In this document: piece after piece, positions 56,470-64,000 of the stretch
Position numbering within the stretch: position 1 is the first letter of the stretch
Layout: every line of letters starts with the position of its first letter
Assembly: GCF_017876545.1 (NCBI RefSeq)
Contig: NZ_JAGIOD010000002.1
Location: 558,001-622,000 of the forward strand
From: Brachybacterium sacelli
Lineage (GTDB): Bacteria; Actinomycetota; Actinomycetes; Actinomycetales; Dermabacteraceae
Length of the DNA: 64,000 nt
Reading direction: 5' to 3'
Translations under genes and position numbers: made by a program
The notes under the pieces: model-generated
Databases searched by the model: none
The model's input: only the letters and a program-made list of their open reading frames with translations
Told to the model about the DNA's origin: nothing

Positions 56470-57566
56470 CGGCCGACCACCGCCACGGTGCGCAGGGTGT
56501 CGCCCTCGTGGAGGGAGTCCAGGGCCGCGTCGACCCCGGGCAGGTCGGTGCGTCCGGTGACGAAGCGGTCCAGCGGCAGACGGCCCTGCAGGAACAGGTC
56601 CGTGAGGTAGGGGAAGTCGCGCTCGGGCAGGCAGTCTCCGTACCAGGAGGACTTCAGCGCGCCGCCCCGGCCGAACACGTCCAGCAGCGGCAGCGTGATC
56701 TCCACGTCCGGCCGCGGGACCCCGACCAGCACGACGCGACCGGCGAGGTCCCGCGCGTAGAACGCGGTCTCGTAGGTCTGCGGGATGCCGACGGCGTCGA
56801 CGACGAGGTCCGCGCCGTTGCCGCCGGTGAGCTCCTGGACCTTCGTGGCGACCTGCTGCGGGGAGAGGTCCTTGGTGGCCAGGGTGTGGGTGGCGCCGAG
56901 CTCCTCGGCGGCCGCGAGCTTCTTCTCGTCCACGTCCAGACCGATGATCGTGGTGGCGCCGGCGAGCTCCGCTCCGGCGATCGCCGCGCAGCCCACGCCG
57001 CCCAGGCCGATCACCGCGATGGACTCCCCGCGCTGGACGGCACCGGTGTTAAGCGCGGCGCCGATGCCGGCCATGACGCCGCAGCCGAGCAGTCCGACGA
57101 CCTCTGCCGGGGCCTCCGGCGAGACCTTGGTGCACTGGCCCTCGTGGACCAGCGTCCTCTCGGCGAAGGAGCCGATGCCCAGCGCCGCCGTCAGCTCGGT
57201 GCCGTCGCTCAGCGTCATGGGCTTCGACGCGTTGTGGGTGGCGAAGCAGTACTGCTGCACACCCTTCTTGCAGGCACGGCACTCGCCGCACACGGCGCGC
57301 CAGTTCAGCACGACGTAGTCGCCGACTTCCACATGGGTGACGTTCTCGCCGACCACGGAGACGCGGCCGGCGGACTCGTGGCCCAGCAGGAAGGGGAACT
57401 CGTCATTGATGCCGCCGTCGCGATAGGCGAGATCGGTGTGGCAGACGCCGGTGGCCTCGATGTCGACGACGACATCGTTCGGCCCCGGGTCCGGCACGAC
57501 GATGTCGACCAGTTCGGCGGGCTGCTTCTCGGCGTGGGCGACGACGCCCTTCACGGTCCAGGACAT
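56466..57566 (-). CDS. S-(hydroxymethyl)mycothiol dehydrogenase (MscR-like)
   Basis: Zinc alcohol dehydrogenase of 366 residues that oxidises the formaldehyde-mycothiol adduct with NAD. Catalytic zinc ligands Cys42 and His63/Glu64 are in [11 protein letters not shown] and [10 protein letters not shown]; the structural zinc site is Cys93, Cys96, Cys99 and Cys107 ([10 protein letters not shown]). The NAD loop is [17 protein letters not shown]. The close resemblance to MscR/AdhE2 and the overlapping hydrolase gene support mycothiol as cofactor, which only actinobacteria make. Confidence 0.86.
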   Translation of the reverse strand: MSWTVKGVVAHAEKQPAELVDIVVPDPGPNDVVVDIEATGVCHTDLAYRDGGINDEFPFLLGHESAGRVSVVGENVTHVEVGDYVVLNWRAVCGECRACKKGVQQYCFATHNASKPMTLSDGTELTAALGIGSFAERTLVHEGQCTKVSPEAPAEVVGLLGCGVMAGIGAALNTGAVQRGESIAVIGLGGVGCAAIAGAELAGATTIIGLDVDEKKLAAAEELGATHTLATKDLSPQQVATKVQELTGGNGADLVVDAVGIPQTYETAFYARDLAGRVVLVGVPRPDVEITLPLLDVFGRGGALKSSWYGDCLPERDFPYLTDLFLQGRLPLDRFVTGRTDLPGVDAALDSLHEGDTLRTVAVVGR

Positions 57567-57785
57567 GCTGGCCTCCTTCGAGGTCGGGGTTCCCGGTCAG
57601 CCTATCCGTGAGCGGTGGTGCGGTGCCCGTCGTCGGCCGGGATCCGGGGCGGCGCGAGCGGTGGCCGCGGGCCCGCTGCAGGCATGGCCGTCGTCCGGGC
57701 CCCGGGGCTCCTAGAATGGTCCGCGGTGCCCGCCTTCCGGTGCCCGCGCACCCGTGACCACTGAGGACCTCAGCCGACGAAAGCG

Positions 57786-58898
57786 ATGCCCGTGTCCGAC
57801 ACATCTCCCACGCCCGAGGCGCCCCAGATCGACGAGGCGACCATCACCGCCGCGATCGATGCCGCGCTCGCGGCGATCGCCGCCGCCCCCGACACCGCCA
57901 CCCTGAAGCAGGTCCGGACGGAGCACGTCGGCGATGCGAGCGTGCTGACGTCCGCGAACCGCGCGATCAAGGATCTGCCCAAGGACCAGAAGGCGGCAGC
58001 CGGCAAGCTGGTGGGCCAGGGCAAGGGTCGTGTGCAGAAGGCGCTGGCCGCCCGCCAGGCGGAGCTCGCGGCCGCCGAGGAGGAGGCCGCGCTCGCCGCC
58101 GAGACCGTCGATGTCACGCTGCCGACGGATCGGCGGCCCCGCGGTGCCGCGCACCCGTTGACGACGCTCACCGACCGGATCGACGACTTCTTCGTCGGGA
58201 TCGGCTGGGAGGTCGCCGAGGGCCCGGAGATCGAGTCGTCCTGGCTGAACTTCGATGCGCTGAACGCGGATCCCGAGCATCCGTCCCGTTCCCTGCAGGA
58301 CACCCTGTACGTCGCGCCCGAGGGCTCGGGGATGCTGCTGCGCACCCAGACCTCGCCGGTCCAGATCCGCGCGATGCTCGAGCGCGGCGCCCCGCTGTAT
58401 GTCATCTGCCCCGGCACCGTATACCGCGCGGACGAGATCGATGCCACCCACTCGCCGATGTTCCACCAGGTCGAGGGGCTCGCGATCGACGAGAACCTGA
58501 CCATGGCGAATCTCGTCGGGACCCTGGACGCCTTCGCGGCCCATCTCTTCGGCGGGCAGCCCATCACGCGGCTGCGCCCCAACCACTTCCCCTTCACCGA
58601 GCCCAGTGCCGAGATGGATTTCCGCTGCTTCAACTGCGAGGCACGGCTGGGTCCGGACCATGACGCCGACCCCGCCTGCCGGGTCTGCGGCGGCACCGGC
58701 TGGATCGAGATGGGCGGCTGCGGCATGGTCCACCCGAACGTGCTGCGCGCCGCGGGGGTGGACCCCGACCGGTACCAGGGTTTCGCCTTCGGGCTCGGGA
58801 TCGAGCGCCTGCTCATGCTCCGCAACGGGGTGGCGGACATGCGCGACATGGTGGAGGGCGACGTCCGCTTCTCCCAGCACTACGGGACGGAGATCTGA
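57786..58898 (+). CDS. pheS: Phenylalanyl-tRNA synthetase alpha subunit
   Basis: Catalytic subunit of 370 residues. An N-terminal coiled coil for tRNA binding (about 20-110) is followed by the class II aminoacylation core with HPLTTLTDRIDDFFVGIGWE, MLLRTQTSPVQIR, PGTVYRADEIDATHSPMFHQ and FGLGIERLLMLR. A four-cysteine insert CFNC-x-CRVC (about residues 281-301) precedes WIEMGGCGMVHP and may bind zinc. The gene is followed one base later by pheT. Confidence 0.95.
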   Translation: MPVSDTSPTPEAPQIDEATITAAIDAALAAIAAAPDTATLKQVRTEHVGDASVLTSANRAIKDLPKDQKAAAGKLVGQGKGRVQKALAARQAELAAAEEEAALAAETVDVTLPTDRRPRGAAHPLTTLTDRIDDFFVGIGWEVAEGPEIESSWLNFDALNADPEHPSRSLQDTLYVAPEGSGMLLRTQTSPVQIRAMLERGAPLYVICPGTVYRADEIDATHSPMFHQVEGLAIDENLTMANLVGTLDAFAAHLFGGQPITRLRPNHFPFTEPSAEMDFRCFNCEARLGPDHDADPACRVCGGTGWIEMGGCGMVHPNVLRAAGVDPDRYQGFAFGLGIERLLMLRNGVADMRDMVEGDVRFSQHYGTEI

Positions 58899-58899
58899 G

Positions 58900-61500
58900 A
58901 TGCCACGCATTCCCCTGACCTGGCTCGCCGAGCACGTGAGCCTGCCCACCGGCGCCTCGGCCCTGCAGGTGGCCACCGACCTCTCGCGGGTCGGCCTCGA
59001 GGAGGAGGCGATCATCGGCGCGCAGGTGACCGGCCCACTCGTCGTCGGCCGCGTGCTCGACCTCGCGGGCGAGCCGCAGAAGAACGGCAAGACCATCAAC
59101 TGGGTGCGTGTGGACGTCGGGCCCGAGCACGACGAGGCCGCCGACGACCCCGAGGACCCCCAGCCCGGGCAGGAGCGGCCCAGCCGCGGCATCGTCTGCG
59201 GCGCGCACAACTTCGAACGCGGCGACCTGGTCGTGGTCTCCCTGCCCGGCACGGTGCTGCCCGGGGACTTCGCGATCGCTGCCCGGAAGACCTACGGGCA
59301 CACCTCCGACGGCATGATCTGCTCGGGCCAGGAACTGGGACTGGGCGAGGACCCTTCGGGCGAGGACGGCATCATCGTGCTGGGCCGCGGCCACGCCGAG
59401 GGCGTGACGGCGGAGCCCGGGGACGACGCGATCGCCCTGCTGGGGCTCGCCGACGAGATCGTCGAGATCAACGTGACCCCGGACCGCGGGTACTGCTTCT
59501 CGATGCGCGGGGTGGCTCGTGAGTACTCCCACGCCACCGGCGCCGCCTTCACCGATCCGGTCACCGCGGTCGACCTCGCCGCTCCGCACGGGACCGGTGT
59601 CGACGTGCAGCTGCGCGATGATGCTCCTGTCCGCGACCGCCCTGGCTGCAGCCGTTTCGTCGCCCTCGAAGTGCGCGGCGTGGATCCGAGCGCGCAGACG
59701 CCCCGCTGGATGGCGCGCCGTCTCACCCAGGCGGGGATGCGACCCATCTCCCTGATCGTGGACGTCACCAATTACGTGATGCTCGATTTCGGCCAGCCGC
59801 TGCACGCCTACGACGCCGAGCAGGTCGTCGCCCCGATCGTGGTGCGCCGCGCCCGTCGTGGGGAGAAGCTCACCACGCTCGATGACGTCACTCGCACCCT
59901 CGATCCCGAGGACCTGCTGATCACCGACAGCGACGGCGGTGAGGGCGCGCGAGTGCTCGGCATCGCCGGCGTCATGGGCGGCGAGGACACCGAGGTCTCC
60001 GGAGCCACGAAGGACATCATTCTCGAGGCCGCGACGTTCGAGCCGGTCACGGTGGCCCGCTCCGCACGTCGGCACCGTCTGCCCTCCGAGGCCTCCAAGC
60101 GCTTCGAGCGGGGCGTGGATCCCCGGCTGCCGCTGGTGGCCGCCTCCCGGGCCGCCCAGCTGATCGCGCGATTCGGCGGCGGCGAGATCGCCGCGCGGAG
60201 CACCGACGAGGGAGCGGTCCAGGAGCCGGACGCCATCCGCCTCGACGTCGGCGACGCCGAGCGCGTGGTGGGCATCGAGTACTCGCCGGCGCAGGTGCGC
60301 GGGGCCCTCGAGCGGATCGGCTGCACGGTCGACGACGGCGGGGAGGGCGTCCTCGTGGTCACGCCCCCGAGCTGGCGCCCGGACCTCACCCTCCGCGAGG
60401 ACCTGGTCGAGGAGATCGCGAGACTGGTCGGCTACGAGAAGATCCCCTCGGTGCTGCCGACGGCTCCCGGCGGCCGCGGACTCACGGTCGCCCAGCGCGC
60501 TCGCCGGCACGCCCACCGGGCGCTCGTCGAGGCGGGCCTGACCGAGGTCGCCTCCTACCCCTTCGTCGCCTCCGGCGTCTTCGACACCCTCCGTTACGAG
60601 GCCGGCGACGTGCGGCGCGACGCGGTGCGTCTGCTGAACCCGCTGGCCGACGACGAGCCTCTGCTGCGCACCTCGCTGCTGCAGTCCCTGCTGCCGGTGG
60701 CACGGCGCAACCTCGGCCGTGGTGAGGAGTCGGTCGCGATCTTCCAGGTCGCCACCACCTCGATCGCCCGGGGCGGCGAGGCGCGCGCGCCGATCCCGCC
60801 GGCCGCGCAGCGCCCCACCGATGCGGAGCTCGAGGAGCTCCTGGGCGCACTTCCCGCGCAGACGCGCGCACTGGGCGCGGTCGTCGGCGGCGCCTCCGGG
60901 CCGGATTCCTGGCAGGGCGAGCCCGCAGCCTGGGGCTGGGCGGATGCCTTCGATCTCGCCCATCGCGCGGCCGCGGCCGTCGGCGCCCGGCTCGAGGTGC
61001 GCCAGGTCGAGTCCGCGCCCTTCCATCCCGGTCGCGCCGGCGAGCTGCGCATCACCGGGGCCGACGGGGAGCCCGCCGTCATCGGCCACGCCGGTGAGCT
61101 GCACCCCGCTGTGGTCAAGGAGTTCGCGCTCCCGGCGCGCGCGAGCGCACTCGAGCTCGATCTCGAGGCGCTGATCGCCTCGGCGCCGGGCGTCGTGCGG
61201 GCCGCCCCGGTCTCCACGTACCCGCTGGCCAAGGAGGACTTCGCCTTCGTGGTCGAGGATTCGGTGCCGGCGAGCGCGGTCGAGGCCGCGATCGTGGTGG
61301 GCATCGGCGACCTCGCGGAGGACGTCCACCTCTTCGACGTCTACACCGGGGACCAGATCGGCGACGGCAAGAAGTCGCTGGCCTTCGCGGTGCGGCTGCG
61401 TTCGTCCGAGGGCACCCTGAGCGCGGAGGAGATCGGCGAGGCCCGTGCGCGCTGCATCGCGACGGTCGGTACCGCTGTCGGGGGAGTGCTGCGGGCCTGA
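58900..61500 (+). CDS. pheT: Phenylalanyl-tRNA synthetase beta subunit
   Basis: Beta subunit of 866 residues, the partner of PheS. The N-terminal start RIPLTWLAEHVSLP leads to a tRNA-binding (EMAP-like) domain with GIVCGAHNFERGDLVVVSLPG. B3/4 editing and B5 domains follow (EINVTPDRGYCFSMRGVAREY, LIVDVTNYVMLDFGQPLHAYD, LPSEASKRFERGVDP). A final ferredoxin-fold anticodon-binding domain has VSTYPLAKEDFAFVVE. The ATG lies one base after the pheS stop (TGAGATG). Confidence 0.95.
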   Translation: MPRIPLTWLAEHVSLPTGASALQVATDLSRVGLEEEAIIGAQVTGPLVVGRVLDLAGEPQKNGKTINWVRVDVGPEHDEAADDPEDPQPGQERPSRGIVCGAHNFERGDLVVVSLPGTVLPGDFAIAARKTYGHTSDGMICSGQELGLGEDPSGEDGIIVLGRGHAEGVTAEPGDDAIALLGLADEIVEINVTPDRGYCFSMRGVAREYSHATGAAFTDPVTAVDLAAPHGTGVDVQLRDDAPVRDRPGCSRFVALEVRGVDPSAQTPRWMARRLTQAGMRPISLIVDVTNYVMLDFGQPLHAYDAEQVVAPIVVRRARRGEKLTTLDDVTRTLDPEDLLITDSDGGEGARVLGIAGVMGGEDTEVSGATKDIILEAATFEPVTVARSARRHRLPSEASKRFERGVDPRLPLVAASRAAQLIARFGGGEIAARSTDEGAVQEPDAIRLDVGDAERVVGIEYSPAQVRGALERIGCTVDDGGEGVLVVTPPSWRPDLTLREDLVEEIARLVGYEKIPSVLPTAPGGRGLTVAQRARRHAHRALVEAGLTEVASYPFVASGVFDTLRYEAGDVRRDAVRLLNPLADDEPLLRTSLLQSLLPVARRNLGRGEESVAIFQVATTSIARGGEARAPIPPAAQRPTDAELEELLGALPAQTRALGAVVGGASGPDSWQGEPAAWGWADAFDLAHRAAAAVGARLEVRQVESAPFHPGRAGELRITGADGEPAVIGHAGELHPAVVKEFALPARASALELDLEALIASAPGVVRAAPVSTYPLAKEDFAFVVEDSVPASAVEAAIVVGIGDLAEDVHLFDVYTGDQIGDGKKSLAFAVRLRSSEGTLSAEEIGEARARCIATVGTAVGGVLRA

Positions 61501-61537
61501 GCGAGGCGCCGCCCGGTGTGACGGCGCCCGCAGACTT

Positions 61538-61571
61538 TGCATTGGCTGATCATGCACTCAGCTGTATATAC
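61538..61571 (+). promoter_or_regulatory. ArgR-like operator and argC promoter
   Basis: An inverted repeat TGCAT-N9-ATGCA (61538-61556) resembles half-sites of an arginine-repressor box. It overlaps a TTGGCT -35 (61542-61547), and a TATACT -10 (61566-61571) follows with an 18-base spacer. The predicted transcription start falls at or within a base of the argC ATG. Confidence 0.6.
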
Positions 61572-61578
61572 TTCCGGT

Positions 61579-62703
61579 ATGTCGTCTGCACCGGGTGTCC
61601 CCTCCACCGCCGCCGCGTCCTCGACCGCGGGCGCCGCCCCCTCGCGCCTGCCGCGGGCGGCCGTCGTCGGGGCCTCCGGCTACGCCGGCGGGGAGGCCCT
61701 GCGCCTGCTGGCCGGCCATCCCGGCATCGAGGTCGCGACGGTCACCGCGCACTCGAGCGCCGGCAAGCGTCTCAGCGAGGTCGCCCCGCACATCGATCTC
61801 GGCCGCGATCCCGTGCTGCAGGAGACCACGGTGGAGACCCTGCGCGGGCACGACGTGGTGGTCCTCGCCCTGCCTCACGGGCAGTCGGGACAGATCGCCG
61901 CCGCCCTGCGGGCCGAGGACCCCGACGTGCTGGTCCTCGACCTGGGCGCGGACCATCGCCTCGAGAGCGCCGAGGACTGGGCCGAGTACTACCGCAGTGA
62001 GCACTCCGGCACCTGGACCTACGGGATGCCCGAGCTGCCGCTGGCGGACGGCACCCGTCAGCGCGAGCTGCTGGTCGGCGCCCGGGAGATCGCCGTCCCC
62101 GGCTGCAACGCGACCGCGGTCTCCCTGGCCCTCGCCCCGCTCGTGCGCGCCGGGCTGCTCGATGCCACGCAGCTCAGCGCCGTGCTGCCCGTCGGCCCCT
62201 CCGGTGCGGGCCGCTCACCCAAGCAGCACCTGCTGTTCAGCGAGATCTCCGGCGCCGCGTCCGCCTACGCGGTCGGCGGCACCCACCGCCACATCCCCGA
62301 GGTGCTCCAGAACCTGCGTCGCGCCTCCGGCCGCGAGGACGTCCGCCTGAGCTTCACCCCCGTGCTGGTGCCCATGAGCCGCGGCATCCTCGCGGTCATC
62401 ACCGCTCCGGTCAGCGACTCGGCCACCACCGCGGACCTGCTCGAGACCCTCCGCGCCGACTACGCCGAGGAGCACTTCGTCACCGTCCTCGAGGAGGGCG
62501 TCTTCCCCTCGACCGGCGAGGTGGTCGGGGCGAACACCGTGCGCCTGGGCGCCGCGACGGACCGACGCAGCGGCCAGGCCACCGTGATCGCGGCGATCGA
62601 CAACCTGGTCAAGGGAACCGCCGGAGCCGCGCTCCAGTCGCTGAACCTCGCGCTCGGGATCCCCGAGACCACCGGCCTCACCCGGACCGCGATCGCCCCC
62701 TGA
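61579..62703 (+). CDS. argC: N-acetyl-gamma-glutamyl-phosphate reductase
   Basis: Arginine-pathway NADPH reductase of 374 residues that forms N-acetylglutamate semialdehyde. The nucleotide loop VVGASGYAGGEALRLL lies at 29-44, the active Cys176 in VPGCNATAVSLAL, and YAVGGTHRHIPEVLQNL is also conserved. The first 25 residues are an Ala/Ser-rich extension. The ATG at 61579 was chosen because the promoter -10 ends 7 bases before it; in-frame earlier ATGs lie in the operator. Confidence 0.94.
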   Translation: MSSAPGVPSTAAASSTAGAAPSRLPRAAVVGASGYAGGEALRLLAGHPGIEVATVTAHSSAGKRLSEVAPHIDLGRDPVLQETTVETLRGHDVVVLALPHGQSGQIAAALRAEDPDVLVLDLGADHRLESAEDWAEYYRSEHSGTWTYGMPELPLADGTRQRELLVGAREIAVPGCNATAVSLALAPLVRAGLLDATQLSAVLPVGPSGAGRSPKQHLLFSEISGAASAYAVGGTHRHIPEVLQNLRRASGREDVRLSFTPVLVPMSRGILAVITAPVSDSATTADLLETLRADYAEEHFVTVLEEGVFPSTGEVVGANTVRLGAATDRRSGQATVIAAIDNLVKGTAGAALQSLNLALGIPETTGLTRTAIAP

Positions 62704-62804
62704 CCCGCCGGCGACGATCTCGCCGATCCTGCTGAGCACAGCCCCTTGTCACCCTCCAGCCCACGGCCCCGCACCGTCGGCCCCGTCCCGCCCGAGGAGA
62801 CCTC

Positions 62805-63974
62805 GTGTCGATCACCCGCCCCCGCGGCTTCCGTGCCGCCGGACTCGACGCCGGCATCAAGTCCGCCGACGCCCCGGACCTCGCCCTCGTCGTCAACGAC
62901 GGCCCTCGCGACACCGCCGCTGCGGTGTTCACCGCCAACCGCGTGCAGGCCGCACCCGTCCTCTGGTCGCGCCGCGCCGTGGCCGACGGCCGGGCCCGCG
63001 CCGTGGTGCTCAACTCCGGCGGCGCCAACGCTTGCACCGGCCCCGACGGCTTCGCCGACACCCACCGCACCGCCGAGCACCTCGCCGGCGTCCTCGACGT
63101 CTCCGCGCAGGACGTCCTGGTCTGCTCTACCGGGCTGATCGGCGAGCGGCTGCCGATGGAGCCGCTGCTGACCGGCGCCACCGCCGCGGCCGTGCAGCTC
63201 GCAGCCGGCGCGGAGGCCGATACCGCTGCTGCCCGGGCGATCATGACCACCGACTCGGTGCCGAAGACCGCCGAGGCCACGACCGGATCCGGGGTCGTCG
63301 TCGGCGGCATCGCCAAGGGTGCCGGGATGCTCGCGCCCCAGCTCGCGACGATGCTCGTGGTGCTCACCACCGACGCGGACGTCGACGCCGAGATCGCGCG
63401 GACCGCGCTGCGCACCGCGACCTCCACCACCTTCGACCGGGTCGACTCCGACGCCTGCATGTCGACCAACGACACCGTGATCCTGCTGGCCTCCGGGGCC
63501 AGTGGCCTCACCGTGGGTGTCGAGGAACTCACCGAGGCGGTCCGCGCGGTCAGCGCGGACCTCGCCCGCCAGCTCGTGGCCGACGCCGAGGGCGCCGGCC
63601 ACGACGTCCACGTCGTGGTCCGCTCCGCGAGCACCGAGGACGCGGCCCTCGCCGTCGCCCGCGAGATCGCGCGCTCCAACCTGGTCAAGGCCGCGATCTT
63701 CGGCAACGACCCGAACTGGGGCCGGATCGTGGCGGCCGCCGGGTGTGTGAGCGAGGCCGACGCCCCCTTCGACCCCGCTGACCTCTCGGTGCACGTCAAC
63801 GGTGTGCAGGTGTGCCGTGAGGGCGGCGCCCACCGCGACCGCTCCGAGGTCGACATGACCCCCCGCGAGACCGTCATCGAGGTCGACCTCGGGGCCGGCT
63901 CGGCGACCGGGGACATCTGGACCAACGACCTCACCCACGACTACGTCGAAGAGAACAGCGCCTACTCCTCATGA
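62805..63974 (+). CDS. argJ: Glutamate N-acetyltransferase/amino-acid acetyltransferase
   Basis: Ornithine acetyltransferase of 389 residues that recycles the acetyl group from acetylornithine to glutamate. The protein cuts itself before Thr182 in LATMLVVLTTDA, giving two chains and the nucleophile. Other marks are VLNSGGANACTG, CSTGLIGERLP and FGNDPNWGRIVAAAG. It starts at GTG with a GAGGAG site and overlaps the next gene by ATGA. Confidence 0.95.
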   Translation: MSITRPRGFRAAGLDAGIKSADAPDLALVVNDGPRDTAAAVFTANRVQAAPVLWSRRAVADGRARAVVLNSGGANACTGPDGFADTHRTAEHLAGVLDVSAQDVLVCSTGLIGERLPMEPLLTGATAAAVQLAAGAEADTAAARAIMTTDSVPKTAEATTGSGVVVGGIAKGAGMLAPQLATMLVVLTTDADVDAEIARTALRTATSTTFDRVDSDACMSTNDTVILLASGASGLTVGVEELTEAVRAVSADLARQLVADAEGAGHDVHVVVRSASTEDAALAVAREIARSNLVKAAIFGNDPNWGRIVAAAGCVSEADAPFDPADLSVHVNGVQVCREGGAHRDRSEVDMTPRETVIEVDLGAGSATGDIWTNDLTHDYVEENSAYSS

Positions 63975-64000
63975 CCCCGCAGCCCGAGACCCCCGAGATT
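63971..64000 (+). CDS. argB: Acetylglutamate kinase, N-terminal fragment
   Basis: Only ten codons are in the window (MTPQPETPEI). The ATG overlaps the argJ stop and the argC-argJ-argB order is the common one, so argB is the likely identity. No domain can be seen. Confidence 0.55.
   Translation, partial: MTPQPETPEI

Noticed and set aside
58813..61557. 914-codon minus-strand frame opposite pheT
   Set aside because: Antisense to a clearly conserved pheT gene, with a product of the Gly/Arg/Asp/His composition typical of shadow frames.

Overview
The window is chromosomal DNA of a very GC-rich Gram-positive actinobacterium, most likely a Micrococcales member close to Brachybacterium/Dermabacteraceae. 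That placement is inferred from the uniformly G/C-ending codons, frequent GTG starts, a DtxR/IdeR-type iron box, a mycothiol-type formaldehyde dehydrogenase, a monomeric isocitrate dehydrogenase, a PriA-type HisA and the gene order his - DUF1844 - infC-rpmI-rplT - TrmH - pheST - argCJB. No search could be run. No rRNA, tRNA, CRISPR array, intact IS or prophage was seen.

Region 1 (1-9.6 kb) is uptake. It opens with an iron-siderophore lipoprotein and the first codons of its permease, with an iron box upstream, followed by an 8 x 8-bp tandem repeat. Next is a probable sulfur-scavenging cluster: an FMN-dependent monooxygenase (minus strand), divergent from a tightly overlapping operon of peptide-type ABC transporter genes (lipoprotein, two permeases, one fused double ATPase) that ends in an SfnB/acyl-CoA-dehydrogenase-like flavoprotein.

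Region 2 (9.6-16.9 kb) holds a Mug DNA glycosylase, a translationally coupled pair of related small secreted four-cysteine proteins of unknown function beside a degraded IS3-type transposase tail, a macrodomain hydrolase, thymidine kinase overlapping a GH92 alpha-mannosidase, and a YwaF-like membrane protein. The secreted pair is the best candidate for something undescribed.

Region 3 (16.9-40.2 kb) is central metabolism and housekeeping: the fructose operon fruR-fruK-fruA with its own promoter, operator-like repeat and terminator; a phosphoribosyltransferase; DUF808, NAD(P)-binding, MFS, acylphosphatase, DUF2945 and GNAT genes; phosphoketolase; a PepSY lipoprotein; an amidohydrolase; PPK2; thiol peroxidase; DUF488; a TauE/SafE exporter; an alpha/beta hydrolase; monomeric isocitrate dehydrogenase behind a 16-bp palindrome; a lipoprotein; and a ZIP transporter.

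Region 4 (40.3-64 kb) is biosynthesis and translation: hisD, then hisC-hisB-unknown-hisH-small membrane protein-priA-sseB; DUF1844 and DUF4352 genes; infC (ATC start)-rpmI-rplT with a rRNA methyltransferase and a CtaG/CopD membrane protein; an HNH/DUF222 protein; the mycothiol formaldehyde pathway pair; pheS-pheT; and argC-argJ-argB under an ArgR-like operator. Many gene ends carry long, perfect GC-rich hairpins without U-tracts. Apart from the secreted pair and several repeats and operators, the window is ordinary chromosome.
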